A stretch of DNA of 64,000 nt from DATJHM01 sp963777355 (GTDB taxonomy: Bacteria; Chloroflexota; Ktedonobacteria; Ktedonobacterales; Ktedonobacteraceae): contig CAVZQK010000010.1 in the NCBI GenBank assembly GCA_963777355.1, positions 186,001 to 250,000 of the forward strand, read 5' to 3'. Within the stretch, counting starts at the first letter, position 1; every line of letters begins with the position of its first letter. The notes under the pieces were generated by a model. That model ran no database searches and was not told the origin of the DNA. It saw nothing but the letters and a program-made list of their open reading frames with translations. Of the stretch, positions 17,311 through 26,690 are shown piece after piece. Position numbers and translations under genes: made by a program.

Positions 17311-20300
17311 TCAGGCAGTTGACGACGCGGTAGCAGTGATGGCCGGGAGGAGTTCGCGCAACGGCTCCAGCCAATTTGAGCCGAGAAGACGTCGTGGAAT
17401 ACGGATAACTCCTTGTTGAACGTGTGCATCGTTGCGGAAGCGGCGATAGAGAACGATGCGGTTCGGCACAATCGTACGCTTTACCGTCAAAACAAATTCA
17501 TTGTCTTTGAGGGAGATAGACTCGTAGCCCAGTTGCGTTGCTGCAACTTTCAAGTGGATAAGAGAGAGCAGGTTTTGTACGGGCAAAGGTGGGGGACCAA
17601 AGCGATCAGTCATCTCTGCGGTCATAGACTCAGCCTGTTCGGGTGTAGAAAGATTGGCCAGGCGTTGATAGAAATTGACTTTCAAGGTGCGGTCACCGAT
17701 ATAATCATCGGGAAGATAGGCATCGAGAGGGAGATCCACAGAGGTAGTCGTCGTGCCTACTTCGACCTGTTTGCCCTGGAGTTCCTGAATAGCATCGGCG
17801 AGTAGTTTACAATAGAGATCGAAGCCTACCGTATTCATAAAGCCAGACTGTTCTGCACCCAGCAGATTGCCTGCGCCACGTATTTCCAGGTCTTTCATAG
17901 CAATACGGAAGCCTGCGCCGAGTTCAGTCGCCTCAAAAATTGCGCGGAGTCGCTTCTCCTGAATAGGTGTTAGTTTTGCATCTTTGCCGTAGAAAAAGTA
18001 GGCATAGGCCTGTTGAGTTGCGCGTCCGACGCGGCCTCGCAATTGGTAGAGCTGAGAGAGGCCAAAGTAGGCGGCATTATTGACGATAATCGTATTGGCA
18101 TTAGGAATATCCAGGCCATTTTCGATTATCGTTGTAGAGACGAGGACATCATACTCGCCATTTGAAAAGTCTACCATGACACGTTCAAGTTGTTCCTCAT
18201 TCATCTGCCCATGTCCAACGGTAATGCGTGCTTCAGGAAGCAAGCGCTGTAATTTCTGAGCAATGATTTGAATACCCTGGACGCGATTATGGACAAAGAA
18301 GACCTGGCCGCCGCGATCAATCTCGCGCATAATAGCCTCGCGGATCAGCTCCTCGTTATATTCCCGAATAGTCGTACGAATGGGAAGGCGTTCTTGAGGT
18401 GGTGTTTCAATGACGCTCATATCGCGCAGATTGACCAGAGACATATGCAGCGTTCGAGGGATAGGTGTAGCAGTCATCGTAAGTACATCGATCTCGCTGC
18501 GCATCTGCTTCAGGCGTTCTTTATGGACGACGCCGAAGCGTTGTTCCTCGTCGACAATCATCAGGCCGAGATTAAAAAAAACCACATCTTTTTGCAGGAG
18601 ACGATGGGTACCGATAACTATATCAACCTTGCCAAAGGCCAGATCTTCCAGCGTCTTTTTCTGTTCTTTCTCAGAGCGGAAGCGGCTGAGAAGTTCCACG
18701 CGTACCGGGTAGGCCTTCAGGCGTTCTTTGAAGTTATTGTAGTGTTGTAGGGCCAGGACAGTTGTAGGGACCAGGATAGCGACCTGGCGTTGATCGAGAA
18801 CGGCTTTAAAGGCTGCGCGTAGGGCGACCTCAGTCTTGCCATAGCCAACATCGCCGCAGACCAGACGATCCATAGGGCGAGGGAGTTCCATATCGGCTTT
18901 CACCTCATCAATGGCACGGGCCTGGTCGGGGGTCTCTTCAAAGGCAAAGCCATCTTCTAGTTCCTGGAGCCAGGGCTGTTCGGAGTCCGGGGGGAAGGCA
19001 TGGCCTTTAGCGGCTTCTCGTTCACTATAGAGTTTCAGCAGATCGCGGGCAATATCCTGAACATTTTCTTTCACTCTAGATTTGGCCCTGGTCCATTCGG
19101 TTGTGCCCAATTTGCTAAGAGCGGGAACCGAATCGCCCATACCAATAAAGCGGGTGACACGATCAAGCTGATCGGTAGGGATATAGAGCTTATCGGTGCC
19201 GGAGTAGTGGATGAGAAGATACTCGCGTTCCACGCCGGTTAAATTTAACTTCACCAGGCCTTCAAAGCGGCCAATACCGTGTTCCTGGTGTACCACATAA
19301 TCGCCAGGATTCACCTCTGAGAGGAAAGAAGCGGGTGTTATCGGTTTGCGGCGTTGGACGCCACGTCGTTTCGACCAGCCAAAGATCTCCGTATCGGTAT
19401 AGACAGAGAGTGAGAGCGTGCGGCATTGCCAGCCTTCGGACATCTGGCCTTGAATCAACGTCAGGGTGCCTGCTTCGGGGAGCTGATTAATATTGGTGCC
19501 GGGGCTAACATGAATCGTTGCCTCTTGCAGGATACTCTCGTCACTGAGGACTTCAGCCATGCGCCTGGCTTGCGCGGTAACGATCACAATGCGATTGCGA
19601 TTATCCAGCGCTTTGCGACAATCCTGGACAAATGCGCGGAGGCGGCCACCGTAGGAATTGGCACTGCTGAAGGGGGGCATCAGATTTTCGGTACCACCCC
19701 GTTGGCGAAACTCGAATTCGCTTTCGGCGCTTGAGAGAATATCATCGAAGCGGAGTTGACTGCGCTGTTGAAGCTGCAATTCTAGCTCATTCCAGGAGAG
19801 ATGCGCATCTCGCAGATGGGTAGGATTTTCATGTTCGCGTTCGAGGCGTTCTTTAATTTCAAGAACCTGGCCATCCAGTTGCGCGATATGATTTTGAATG
19901 CTAGCGGGATTATCGAGGATGAGTAGGCCGGCGCGAGGAAGATAATTCAGAATTGTGGCACGCTCATGGAGATAGGGAAGGTAGAAAGCGATATCGTCAA
20001 AAGAGCGGCGGCTCTGGAGTTCAGCAAGGTCGTGTTTCCAGCGTTCTTCAGCATCCCGATGGAGCAGAGAGCTATCGAGCAAGGCAAGTTCGCGAGCGGC
20101 TTCGGGTCCGCGAATAGGGAGAGCCTCACGTGCGGGACCAACGATACAGAGATCAATCGTATTCAGAGAACGCTGCGTCTCCTGGTCGAAGGTGCGCAGA
20201 GATTCCACCTCATCCCCAAAAAACTCCACGCGGACAGGGCGAGGGAGCGTAGGGGGGAAGAGATCGATAATGCCGCCGCGATGGCTAAATTGTCCCGGCT

Positions 20301-20820
20301 CCTCAACTTCAGCGACGGGTTGATAGCCAAGATTATAGAGTTGTTCGAGCATACTGCTCAGATCAACCTCCTGACCAGCTTCCAGTTTAAAGAGCGTTGT
20401 AGATAATTCTTGGGGAGGAATTACCTGTTGAGTAAGGGCATGAGCGGAGCAGCAGACAATGGGTGTGCGTTCGTGTTCCACCAGAGCAATCAGAGCCTGC
20501 ATACGTTTTTGGACTGTCAGGGAATCGCCGATCAAGCGTTCGTAGGGCAGGGCATCGCGGTCAGGGAGACAGAAGATATCGCTAGGATTGGAAAGAAACA
20601 TCTTCAATGTCTCTGTCATCTGATTGGCCTGAGCTTCGTCGCCGACGACAATCAGCAGTGGCTGTTTCAATGTTGAAGCGAGAGTTGCAATAGCATAAGG
20701 ACGTGCAGCCTCCGTAATACCGGTTAGAGCGGGTACACCCTGGGCATTTCGTAGTTGCTCAATCAGGCGCTGATATTCAGGTCGTTGTGCTAAGAGCGCC
20801 AATAAACCCTTTAAATTCAC
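17311..20820 (-). CDS. mfd: transcription-repair coupling factor
   Basis: Mfd is the ATP-driven translocase that removes stalled RNA polymerase and recruits UvrA. In order the 1169-residue protein has the UvrB-like N-terminal module (LPDRDALPYERL... HRGGIIDLFPPTLPRPVRVEFFGDEVESLR), the RNA polymerase-interacting CarD-like domain (PGDYVVHQEHGIGRFEG), the helicase domain with Walker A GDVGYGKTEVALRAA, DEEQRFG, TATPIPRTL and QLRGRVGR, and the C-terminal TRCF domain. The start chosen is GTG at 20820 with GGAGG five bases upstream. The longer frame to 20847 lacks a ribosome site. selD lies upstream on the same strand. Confidence 0.95.
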   Translation of the reverse strand: MNLKGLLALLAQRPEYQRLIEQLRNAQGVPALTGITEAARPYAIATLASTLKQPLLIVVGDEAQANQMTETLKMFLSNPSDIFCLPDRDALPYERLIGDSLTVQKRMQALIALVEHERTPIVCCSAHALTQQVIPPQELSTTLFKLEAGQEVDLSSMLEQLYNLGYQPVAEVEEPGQFSHRGGIIDLFPPTLPRPVRVEFFGDEVESLRTFDQETQRSLNTIDLCIVGPAREALPIRGPEAARELALLDSSLLHRDAEERWKHDLAELQSRRSFDDIAFYLPYLHERATILNYLPRAGLLILDNPASIQNHIAQLDGQVLEIKERLEREHENPTHLRDAHLSWNELELQLQQRSQLRFDDILSSAESEFEFRQRGGTENLMPPFSSANSYGGRLRAFVQDCRKALDNRNRIVIVTAQARRMAEVLSDESILQEATIHVSPGTNINQLPEAGTLTLIQGQMSEGWQCRTLSLSVYTDTEIFGWSKRRGVQRRKPITPASFLSEVNPGDYVVHQEHGIGRFEGLVKLNLTGVEREYLLIHYSGTDKLYIPTDQLDRVTRFIGMGDSVPALSKLGTTEWTRAKSRVKENVQDIARDLLKLYSEREAAKGHAFPPDSEQPWLQELEDGFAFEETPDQARAIDEVKADMELPRPMDRLVCGDVGYGKTEVALRAAFKAVLDQRQVAILVPTTVLALQHYNNFKERLKAYPVRVELLSRFRSEKEQKKTLEDLAFGKVDIVIGTHRLLQKDVVFFNLGLMIVDEEQRFGVVHKERLKQMRSEIDVLTMTATPIPRTLHMSLVNLRDMSVIETPPQERLPIRTTIREYNEELIREAIMREIDRGGQVFFVHNRVQGIQIIAQKLQRLLPEARITVGHGQMNEEQLERVMVDFSNGEYDVLVSTTIIENGLDIPNANTIIVNNAAYFGLSQLYQLRGRVGRATQQAYAYFFYGKDAKLTPIQEKRLRAIFEATELGAGFRIAMKDLEIRGAGNLLGAEQSGFMNTVGFDLYCKLLADAIQELQGKQVEVGTTTTSVDLPLDAYLPDDYIGDRTLKVNFYQRLANLSTPEQAESMTAEMTDRFGPPPLPVQNLLSLIHLKVAATQLGYESISLKDNEFVLTVKRTIVPNRIVLYRRFRNDAHVQQGVIRIPRRLLGSNWLEPLRELLPAITATASSTA

Positions 20821-20975
20821 GTCATCCTCCGTCGGACAAAGAAGCACATCCCAGGGATAGCCGTCATGGGAGAAGGAGCTTCTCGTCTTTACTCACCAAA
20901 TCTCTCTCTATCATAGCCTACCCGGCGATGTGATGCAATGGCCTTTGAGATATTTATCCCCTGTGTTGATCGGCT

Positions 20976-22031
20976 TTACTCGACGATAAAGCGTATCTGT
21001 TGTGCGTCACTCACCTGCTCAGTGACCTCTCCAATGAGCCAGAAAGGAAGCTCTGATTGGGCAGAAAGTTCAGGCCATAAGGCTGGATCAATGGCGGCAA
21101 AGAGTCCGCCGGAGGTCTGAGGGTCGAAGAGAATGGCGCGATCAAGCTCACCGAGATGGGAGCCGAGTTGAACGTAGGAGCCTACAGAGCGTTCATTGCG
21201 TCCCGTTCCGCCAGGGACACAGCCAACTTCGGCGTAGTGGCGGACGTTAGGTAAGAGTGGGAGCGCGTTGTAGTGAAAACGCATATTGGTCAGGCTCTGG
21301 GTTGCCATTTCCCATGCGTGGCCCATCAAGCTAAAGCCGGTGATATCCGTTACCGCGTGGACTGCTGAGCCAGCCTGGACAAGCAGTTCGCTTGTGCGTC
21401 GATTAAGCGTAGTCATAGATTGGATAGCGGCGGTCATATCCTCTGTTTGAACGAGGCCGCGTTTCTGGGCCGTCGTAATCAGACCAGTGCCCAGGCGTTT
21501 GCTCAGAACAAGGAGATCGCCGGGATGGGCACCACCTTTCGTGAGAATATGTTGAGGATGGACAATGCCAGTTACTGCGAGACCATACTTCGGTTCGCGG
21601 TCCGCGATAGAGTGTCCGCCAGCAATCGCGCTGCCGGCACGTTCAACGACATCCATGCCGCCACGCAGAACCTCGCTGAGGATAGAGGGGTCCAGGTCAT
21701 CGGGCCAGGCAACGAGGTTGATGGCCATAATTACCTGTCCGCCCATTGCGTAGACATCGCTAAGGGCATTGGTGGCGGCGATAGCGCCGAACGTATAGGG
21801 ATCATCGACAACGGGTGGGAAGAAGTCAGCCGTACTAATAATGGCCTGATGCTCATTCACCTGGTAGACGGCGGCATCATCGATAGCGCCCAGGCCAACA
21901 ATCAGTTGAGGAGGGACATTACGTTGGCGGAGGGGACGCAGAACCTCGGCGAGAAGATCTGCTCCGATTTTAGCAGCGCAACCTGCGCAATCAGCAAGTT
22001 CAGTGAGCCTGATCTGTTGAGTGCTACTCAT
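20976..22031 (-). CDS. selD: selenide, water dikinase
   Basis: SelD makes selenophosphate from selenide and ATP for selenocysteine or selenouridine synthesis. The 351-residue protein keeps the N-terminal redox motif as AGCAAKIG: the catalytic Cys/Sec position is Cys, and the second Cys of the E. coli enzyme is Ala. GAIDDAAVY, STADFFPPVVDDPYTFG, TNALSDVYAMGG and AGGHSI match the ATP-binding AIRS fold, and ITGFSLMGHA and FDPQTSGGL are in the C-terminal domain. The ATG at 22031 has AAAGG at -7; an earlier ATG at 22055 has none. No selA, selB, selU or tRNA-Sec lies in the window, so the pathway use is unknown. Confidence 0.93.
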   Translation of the reverse strand: MSSTQQIRLTELADCAGCAAKIGADLLAEVLRPLRQRNVPPQLIVGLGAIDDAAVYQVNEHQAIISTADFFPPVVDDPYTFGAIAATNALSDVYAMGGQVIMAINLVAWPDDLDPSILSEVLRGGMDVVERAGSAIAGGHSIADREPKYGLAVTGIVHPQHILTKGGAHPGDLLVLSKRLGTGLITTAQKRGLVQTEDMTAAIQSMTTLNRRTSELLVQAGSAVHAVTDITGFSLMGHAWEMATQSLTNMRFHYNALPLLPNVRHYAEVGCVPGGTGRNERSVGSYVQLGSHLGELDRAILFDPQTSGGLFAAIDPALWPELSAQSELPFWLIGEVTEQVSDAQQIRFIVE

Positions 22032-22055
22032 TGAGAAACCTTTCTTTGTATCCAT

Positions 22056-22944
22056 GTATCTATCAAGAGCAGAGTTCGTTTTTATATAGATACATTCTAG
22101 TAAATCACAAAAAAGTGGATGATTGCCTACATTTTAGCAAACTATACATTCCTACATACCGAGGAAATGATCGGGCGCTTAGCTTTAGCTGTGTAATAAA
22201 AACTATACATTGCTCAGAAACGTTCCGCTGCATTTTTCTGAAAGATGGCTCAAGGTGAGAGCATATTTTTTCTAGAGAAAATTGCTGTCAAACTATGCAG
22301 AGTATGCACGAGCCGCCTGTAGCGCGGATAGAACGCTACATTGTGTTTGGTAAAGTAGGTGATAAAACCCTTCATTCCCTACACCTCTTCTTTAAATGAA
22401 ATGATTAATAGAGTAGGATTATGTGTTTGTTCAGAATAGAGATAGGTATGTGTATGAAAACCCTATAGAGTATGCACAACGAGCCTGAAGCCTTGATTCA
22501 AGTCTACATTGGATATGCCATGCAAGGCTACAGAGTATACATGAACGATCTGGAGCCATGATTCAACGCTTTAGGAAAGAGTAGGCAGAGTTCACCTGAT
22601 AGTAATAATCGGCACGGTTGAGAATTTCTGAAGGGATAAGTAGCAGAGGATTGTGCTCGTTTTCAGAGAATTTAGCGGGCTACCAATTAAGGCAAGAAAT
22701 ATGTCCTATCATTATTAATAAACTATTGTTGGCTTTACAAAAGCTTGTTATACTTATGATTGTAGTATAAAGAGCTTTAAGGTATGTCTTAACTGAGCTT
22801 CCTAATAGCGAATGTTATTTTGCTTCAGGTAAGTTCTTAATGGAATTATTTCTCTTTCTATGAAAGTTCTTTGTCTAATTTAAGCAGAAATTACATGTTT
22901 TAGATGTAATACAGATTAGTTACCGAAAAACAGGGAATGATGGA
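22056..22944. other. 889-bp AT-rich intergenic region with degenerate repeats
   Basis: The region holds three imperfect copies of a roughly 46-base repeat (separate entry) and a 12-base direct repeat AAACTATACATT (about 22139 and 22199). Towards the TIR gene there is a possible promoter, TTGGCT (about 22731) with TACTTA 16 bases on. No open frame with a ribosome site was found. Confidence 0.45.
22298..22575 (+). repeat. three imperfect copies of a ~46-base element
   Basis: Copies lie at 22298-22343, 22466-22512 and 22531-22575. They share AGAGTAT(G/A)CA, then CGAGCC-type and TGATTCAA-type blocks, and end CTACATTG or CTTTAGG. Spacing is irregular, so this is not a CRISPR array. Copy 1 also has TAGCG/CGCTA arms. 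Confidence 0.55.
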
Positions 22945-24426
22945 ATGCGTAGGAGTCTGAATTTTTATATTTTGTATGCGTCTCAAGATAGAGATTATGC
23001 CACAGAACTCGAAAAACACTTAGAGCCTTTACAGCTTCAAAAGTCAATCACTATCTGGAGCCAGGAAAAAGTCGTCGCAGGCCAGGATTTAGAGGAGGAA
23101 ATTAAGGAGCACCTGAATGATGCAGATGTTATTTTACCTCTTCTGAGTACAGATTTTATAGTTTCAGAATGTTATGCTTATCTTAACGCTCCACAAATTT
23201 TCTTCAAGTATAAACAGGGTCGAGTAGTGCTCTTACCTATTTATGTACGATCTGTATATCTGGAACCGACGCCATTTTTTCGGATGAAAAAGCTACCAAA
23301 TGATAGTTTGCCTATTAGCAAATGGGATGATAAAGATGAAGCTTTTGAACAAGTAGTTCTTGGTATCCGTAATGCACTCAAAGATGTTTGGATTCCTGAT
23401 AGCACTTATGCACTTCAGGATAAGGAGCAAAAAGCTATTGTCAAGCTGATTGACAAAAAAACGCCGACTTTCCTAACGAAAAATGTACATGTGTCTCTAT
23501 TGCGCTTATCCCTATGTGTTATCACGATTGTGGTTGTTATTTTGGCAATAATGAACATCCCACTATTTAGTATTTCTCACTTTTTGGCTCCTACTGCTGA
23601 AACAAGCATACATTCAGAAACGTCTACTGCTCAAATAGGAAGCCTCTCTTCAATTACTCCGTCTGCTGGAACAAAAAGTACACCTCTAGAAGCTTCGACT
23701 GTTGAGATAAAAAACACAGTCCAATCAATGCCGGGGAGTGGAAGCATAGCAACTCCTGTGCAACCGGTGGCGACTCCAACGCCTTCTACTTTAGATCCTA
23801 TGCAAATGTATAGAGATTATACAAGTAAGCCTCCGACTCAAACAGATAACCTTTTAGATGGGAGCGCCTGGACATGGGGGAATGGAGTTCCTGGCTATGG
23901 AAACTGTGGATTCTCTGGGAAATTCCATGCAACAGTTACGGGAACGGAGACTTTTGTCTCATGTTACGCTTCTAATGGACCCTGGGTTAATATTGTCTAC
24001 CAGGTGCAGGTTTCTATTCAGAGTGGAGATGCAGCAGGGCTGGCTGTGAATTATCATCCACGTACCTCAGATCCTATTGTGTCCTATGATGGTTTTCTCT
24101 TCTGCCGTGATACTTCTATATCGGATTGCACACCGGGAGATGTATGGCTCACCCGTGTAAGTGGAAATGGGGGTTGCGAGCTACAAGGTAGTAATGATTG
24201 CAAACAGACGTATCCAGTCGTAAGAACTTATCCAGGTGCTACCAATATCCTCACTGCTATTATTTTGCACCAGATGATTTATTTATATATTAACGCTACG
24301 TTTATTAAGTCTTCTCCTCTTTCTGATTCGACTGGTGGAGATGTCGGTGTTGTGGCGTATAGCAACAATACAAGTGGTGGGACTGATGCCGTCTTTAGCG
24401 ACGCTAAAATCTGGCTTATATCGTGA
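22945..24426 (+). CDS. TIR domain - transmembrane - extracellular lectin-like protein
   Basis: Residues 5-145 are a bacterial TIR domain: FYILYASQDRDYATELEKHL, then TIWSQEKVVAGQDLEEEIKEHL, ADVILPLLSTDF and the end LPISKWDDKDEAFEQVVLGI. A single transmembrane helix follows at 185-207, then a Ser/Thr/Pro-rich linker to about 295. The C-terminal domain of about 195 residues (LDGSAWTWGNG... AGLAVNYHP... DAVFSDAKIWLIS) resembles concanavalin-like/LamG folds with paired Cys. The TIR end should be cytoplasmic and the lectin end outside. Where NAD-cleaving TIRs have Glu three or four residues after the Cys of S-x-x-C, this protein has Tyr79 and Leu80. It may therefore signal by assembly rather than by NADase activity. 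The gene stands alone after a long leader. Confidence 0.8.
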   Translation: MRRSLNFYILYASQDRDYATELEKHLEPLQLQKSITIWSQEKVVAGQDLEEEIKEHLNDADVILPLLSTDFIVSECYAYLNAPQIFFKYKQGRVVLLPIYVRSVYLEPTPFFRMKKLPNDSLPISKWDDKDEAFEQVVLGIRNALKDVWIPDSTYALQDKEQKAIVKLIDKKTPTFLTKNVHVSLLRLSLCVITIVVVILAIMNIPLFSISHFLAPTAETSIHSETSTAQIGSLSSITPSAGTKSTPLEASTVEIKNTVQSMPGSGSIATPVQPVATPTPSTLDPMQMYRDYTSKPPTQTDNLLDGSAWTWGNGVPGYGNCGFSGKFHATVTGTETFVSCYASNGPWVNIVYQVQVSIQSGDAAGLAVNYHPRTSDPIVSYDGFLFCRDTSISDCTPGDVWLTRVSGNGGCELQGSNDCKQTYPVVRTYPGATNILTAIILHQMIYLYINATFIKSSPLSDSTGGDVGVVAYSNNTSGGTDAVFSDAKIWLIS

Positions 24427-24447
24427 TAATTATTTCAGTTCTATGTT

Positions 24448-25464
24448 TCATCGCTCAAGTTTGCCGGGATGTAAGTCTGCCAGGTGGGAGATGAGGGTTT
24501 GCATGTCTCTATAGGAGCGCTTGACGGCATCGTGAAGGTGAAGACGGTGCTTTTCCAGGCGTATTTCTCCAAGATAGCGGCCCCGGTAGATGAGATTTCT
24601 GAATTGGGCGGCGGGATTGTTTTCGGGTTGGCCGTATGTTTGCCAGAAGGCGTCTATCTCTTTATTGGCATGGAGATGCAGGAGGAAGATAGTCCAGTCG
24701 GAGAGAGGGTCGCCCCAGGAGGCACCGTCGAAGTCGAGGATGGCAGTGATCTGGGGGCCGCTTTCTTTGCGTTTCACCAGGATGTTGACAGTCCAGAGAT
24801 CGCCGTGGAGCAGATGGGGGTGGGTGATTTCGTCGAGGAGCGCATGATGAGTTTGGGCGCTGGCGAGAATACTGCGGATGTCGCTTGTGTCTAATTGGAG
24901 AGCAGCGAGATTATGGATGATGGTGGTGAGCTGGTTTGTGATGGTGAGGCTCCAGGATGGGAAGGTTGAGGTCAGTAAGACATTGCCGAAGAGGTCGCCT
25001 TGAACAGAGTGAATTTGCTTTGTAATAGTACCGAGCTGATGCCAGAGAGATTTTTGTTCTGGGGGGGTGAAGGTAGAGAGAACCTGTGCCCATTGTTCTC
25101 CCTCCATGCAGGTTTGGAGCATATAGTCTCGTTCAATGAGCTGGTGGGTAAAATCGGCCATGAGGATTTTTGGGAGGAGGGGGGCAAGAGGGGCGAAGAA
25201 AGGGAGGGCGGCGTATTCGTTGCGCATGCGAATCGTATCGCTGGCGAACTGGCGTGTGGGATGTGGGGCCACACGTAAAATGACTGGTGGCATTGTGTTG
25301 ATGTGGATGAGATAGGTAGTATTGTAGAGGCCGCCTGAGAGTTCTTGTGCTGAGTTGATCTGAATATGCTTGCCAAATGCATGGCGGCAGATGGCAATGA
25401 GCTGCTCGCAGGTGATAGATTGTTGGAATGCGCCGGGGAGGCGTTGGATAGTAGTGTATTCCAC
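24448..25464 (-). CDS. aminoglycoside phosphotransferase-family kinase
   Basis: This 338-residue APH/choline-kinase-like protein phosphorylates a small molecule or acts in metabolite repair. The kinase fold shows LSGGLYNTTYLIHI (nucleotide loop), VILRV with the catalytic lysine position replaced by Arg as read, the catalytic loop HGDLWTVNIL, and the metal motif LDFDGASWGDPLSDW. The family is broad, so resistance should not be inferred. It converges on the TIR gene with a 21-base gap and has its own promoter region upstream at 25470-25560. The start at 25464 lacks a strong ribosome site. Confidence 0.8.
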   Translation of the reverse strand: MEYTTIQRLPGAFQQSITCEQLIAICRHAFGKHIQINSAQELSGGLYNTTYLIHINTMPPVILRVAPHPTRQFASDTIRMRNEYAALPFFAPLAPLLPKILMADFTHQLIERDYMLQTCMEGEQWAQVLSTFTPPEQKSLWHQLGTITKQIHSVQGDLFGNVLLTSTFPSWSLTITNQLTTIIHNLAALQLDTSDIRSILASAQTHHALLDEITHPHLLHGDLWTVNILVKRKESGPQITAILDFDGASWGDPLSDWTIFLLHLHANKEIDAFWQTYGQPENNPAAQFRNLIYRGRYLGEIRLEKHRLHLHDAVKRSYRDMQTLISHLADLHPGKLER

Positions 25465-25726
25465 GGATTTGCTCCTTTTTCTACCCCTACATTGAATTGT
25501 TTCTGTGTCACTATGTTTCTGTTTAATATTATACCCTCTATTTTTTAAAGTTTTTACAGGTTCTTGACGCTTATTTGATGATTTTTAAGTATAGTAGAGT
25601 TTCGTGCGTGGGGAAGTAGTTGAGGACCATCATAGGCATACTATGTCTATAAACTGATGCATAAGATGAGCAATGGATCTGCTACTTTACCAGTCCAGAT
25701 AAAAATTGAGGGGATAGAGAGACGAA

Positions 25727-26479
25727 ATGAAATTGCGAACATCTTTCAAAACATTTACGCTGACAGCTTTTTTTCTGTTAGTTGCGACGGGTATACTGGC
25801 GGCTTGTGGGGGTGGAAATACAACAAGCGCTAGTTCAACCTCGACGGGCAGCAATGCTCCAGTTGCTGGCACACCACGTGCTAGAGGTGGTGCTCGTCCA
25901 GTGACTGGTACGGTTTCCCAGTATGATGCTACTGCGAAATCGTTGACCATTAAACTGGCTGATGGATCGACTCAGACCTTTAGCGCAGGCAAAACCAAGA
26001 TCATCCAGGATCAGAAGATTACGCAGCAGCAATTGAGTGCGCTGCTAAGTAAGAGTGGAATTGTAGTGTTTGCGATAGGGCAGAAGGGGAGCGATGGGAG
26101 CTATACGGCTCAAGAGATTGTTGCTTCTACGACTATGGGCGGAACAGCCAATGGCAATGGTTTTCAGGGAGGTGGGCCGCAGGGAACGCCTCCGGCTGGT
26201 GCGGCGCAAGGCACACCGCGCAATGGTGGGAACAGGGTTTTTATAGTAGGTGGCAAGCTACAGAATAATCAGGTTGTGGGGGATGATCGTAGCGGGAAAG
26301 CGATCACGGTAAATTTGAGTGGGACAACGATTATGCTTGATCAGAGCGAAGCGACAGTGAGTGATTTACAAGTGGGTCAGACCGTTTCTGTTGTAGCGGG
26401 GCCTGCTCAGGGGAGCAGTACGATGGATGCGCGGCAGATCGTGATTGGGCCTCTTCCTGGTAATGGAGCTGGGGCGTAA
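25727..26479 (+). CDS. secreted lipoprotein of DUF5666-like type
   Basis: The 250-residue protein has a lipoprotein signal with lipobox LAAC and Cys27. The mature part opens with a low-complexity Ser/Thr/Gly region and then two similar beta-rich modules. Module one is VTGTVSQYDATAKSLTIKLADGSTQTF (read in segments). Module two is VGGKLQNNQVVGDDRSGKAITVNLSG with DLQVGQTVSVVAG. They are separated by a Gly/Pro-rich linker. This matches DUF5666-type OB-like repeats seen in Chloroflexota and Actinobacteria lipoproteins. The function is unknown. A terminator follows at 26541. Confidence 0.75.
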   Translation: MKLRTSFKTFTLTAFFLLVATGILAACGGGNTTSASSTSTGSNAPVAGTPRARGGARPVTGTVSQYDATAKSLTIKLADGSTQTFSAGKTKIIQDQKITQQQLSALLSKSGIVVFAIGQKGSDGSYTAQEIVASTTMGGTANGNGFQGGGPQGTPPAGAAQGTPRNGGNRVFIVGGKLQNNQVVGDDRSGKAITVNLSGTTIMLDQSEATVSDLQVGQTVSVVAGPAQGSSTMDARQIVIGPLPGNGAGA

Positions 26480-26540
26480 GATCTACAAAAAAATGTTTTA
26501 GAGATGCATTATCAGGCAACAAATTGGCTGGTTTGTTCTT

Positions 26541-26582
26541 AAAGAAGCACCTGGATCACATAGAATCCAGGTGCTTTCTTTG
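26541..26582 (+). terminator. bidirectional terminator after the lipoprotein gene
   Basis: AAAGAAGCACCTGGAT pairs with ATCCAGGTGCTTTCTTT around an 8-base loop. Both sides end in A/T runs. Confidence 0.85.
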
Positions 26583-26607
26583 TTCTAGAAAATTGGTGAT
26601 AAAATCC

Positions 26608-26636
26608 TTGACTCTCTCATAGAAAGCATGTTATCT
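26608..26636 (+). promoter_or_regulatory. promoter of the first lacI-type gene
   Basis: TTGACT (26608-26613), a 17-base spacer and TTATCT (26631-26636). A near-palindrome AGGAAA-GT-TTTCCT at 26665-26678 lies between the start site and the ATG and is a candidate self-operator. Confidence 0.6.
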
Positions 26637-26690
26637 TTCTATCAAAGATAGTTTTCCCTGTAGAAGGAAAGTTTTCCTAGATGGTATAGT

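Noticed and set aside
20976..22031. Selenocysteine-containing SelD
   Set aside because: The catalytic position is encoded by a Cys codon and no in-frame TGA occurs there.
22298..22575. Possible CRISPR array
   Set aside because: Only three strongly diverged copies with unequal spacers (123 and 18 bases) and no cas genes.
24448..25464. Aminoglycoside-resistance gene
   Set aside because: Only the broad APH kinase fold is visible; there is no resistance-gene context or specific signature.
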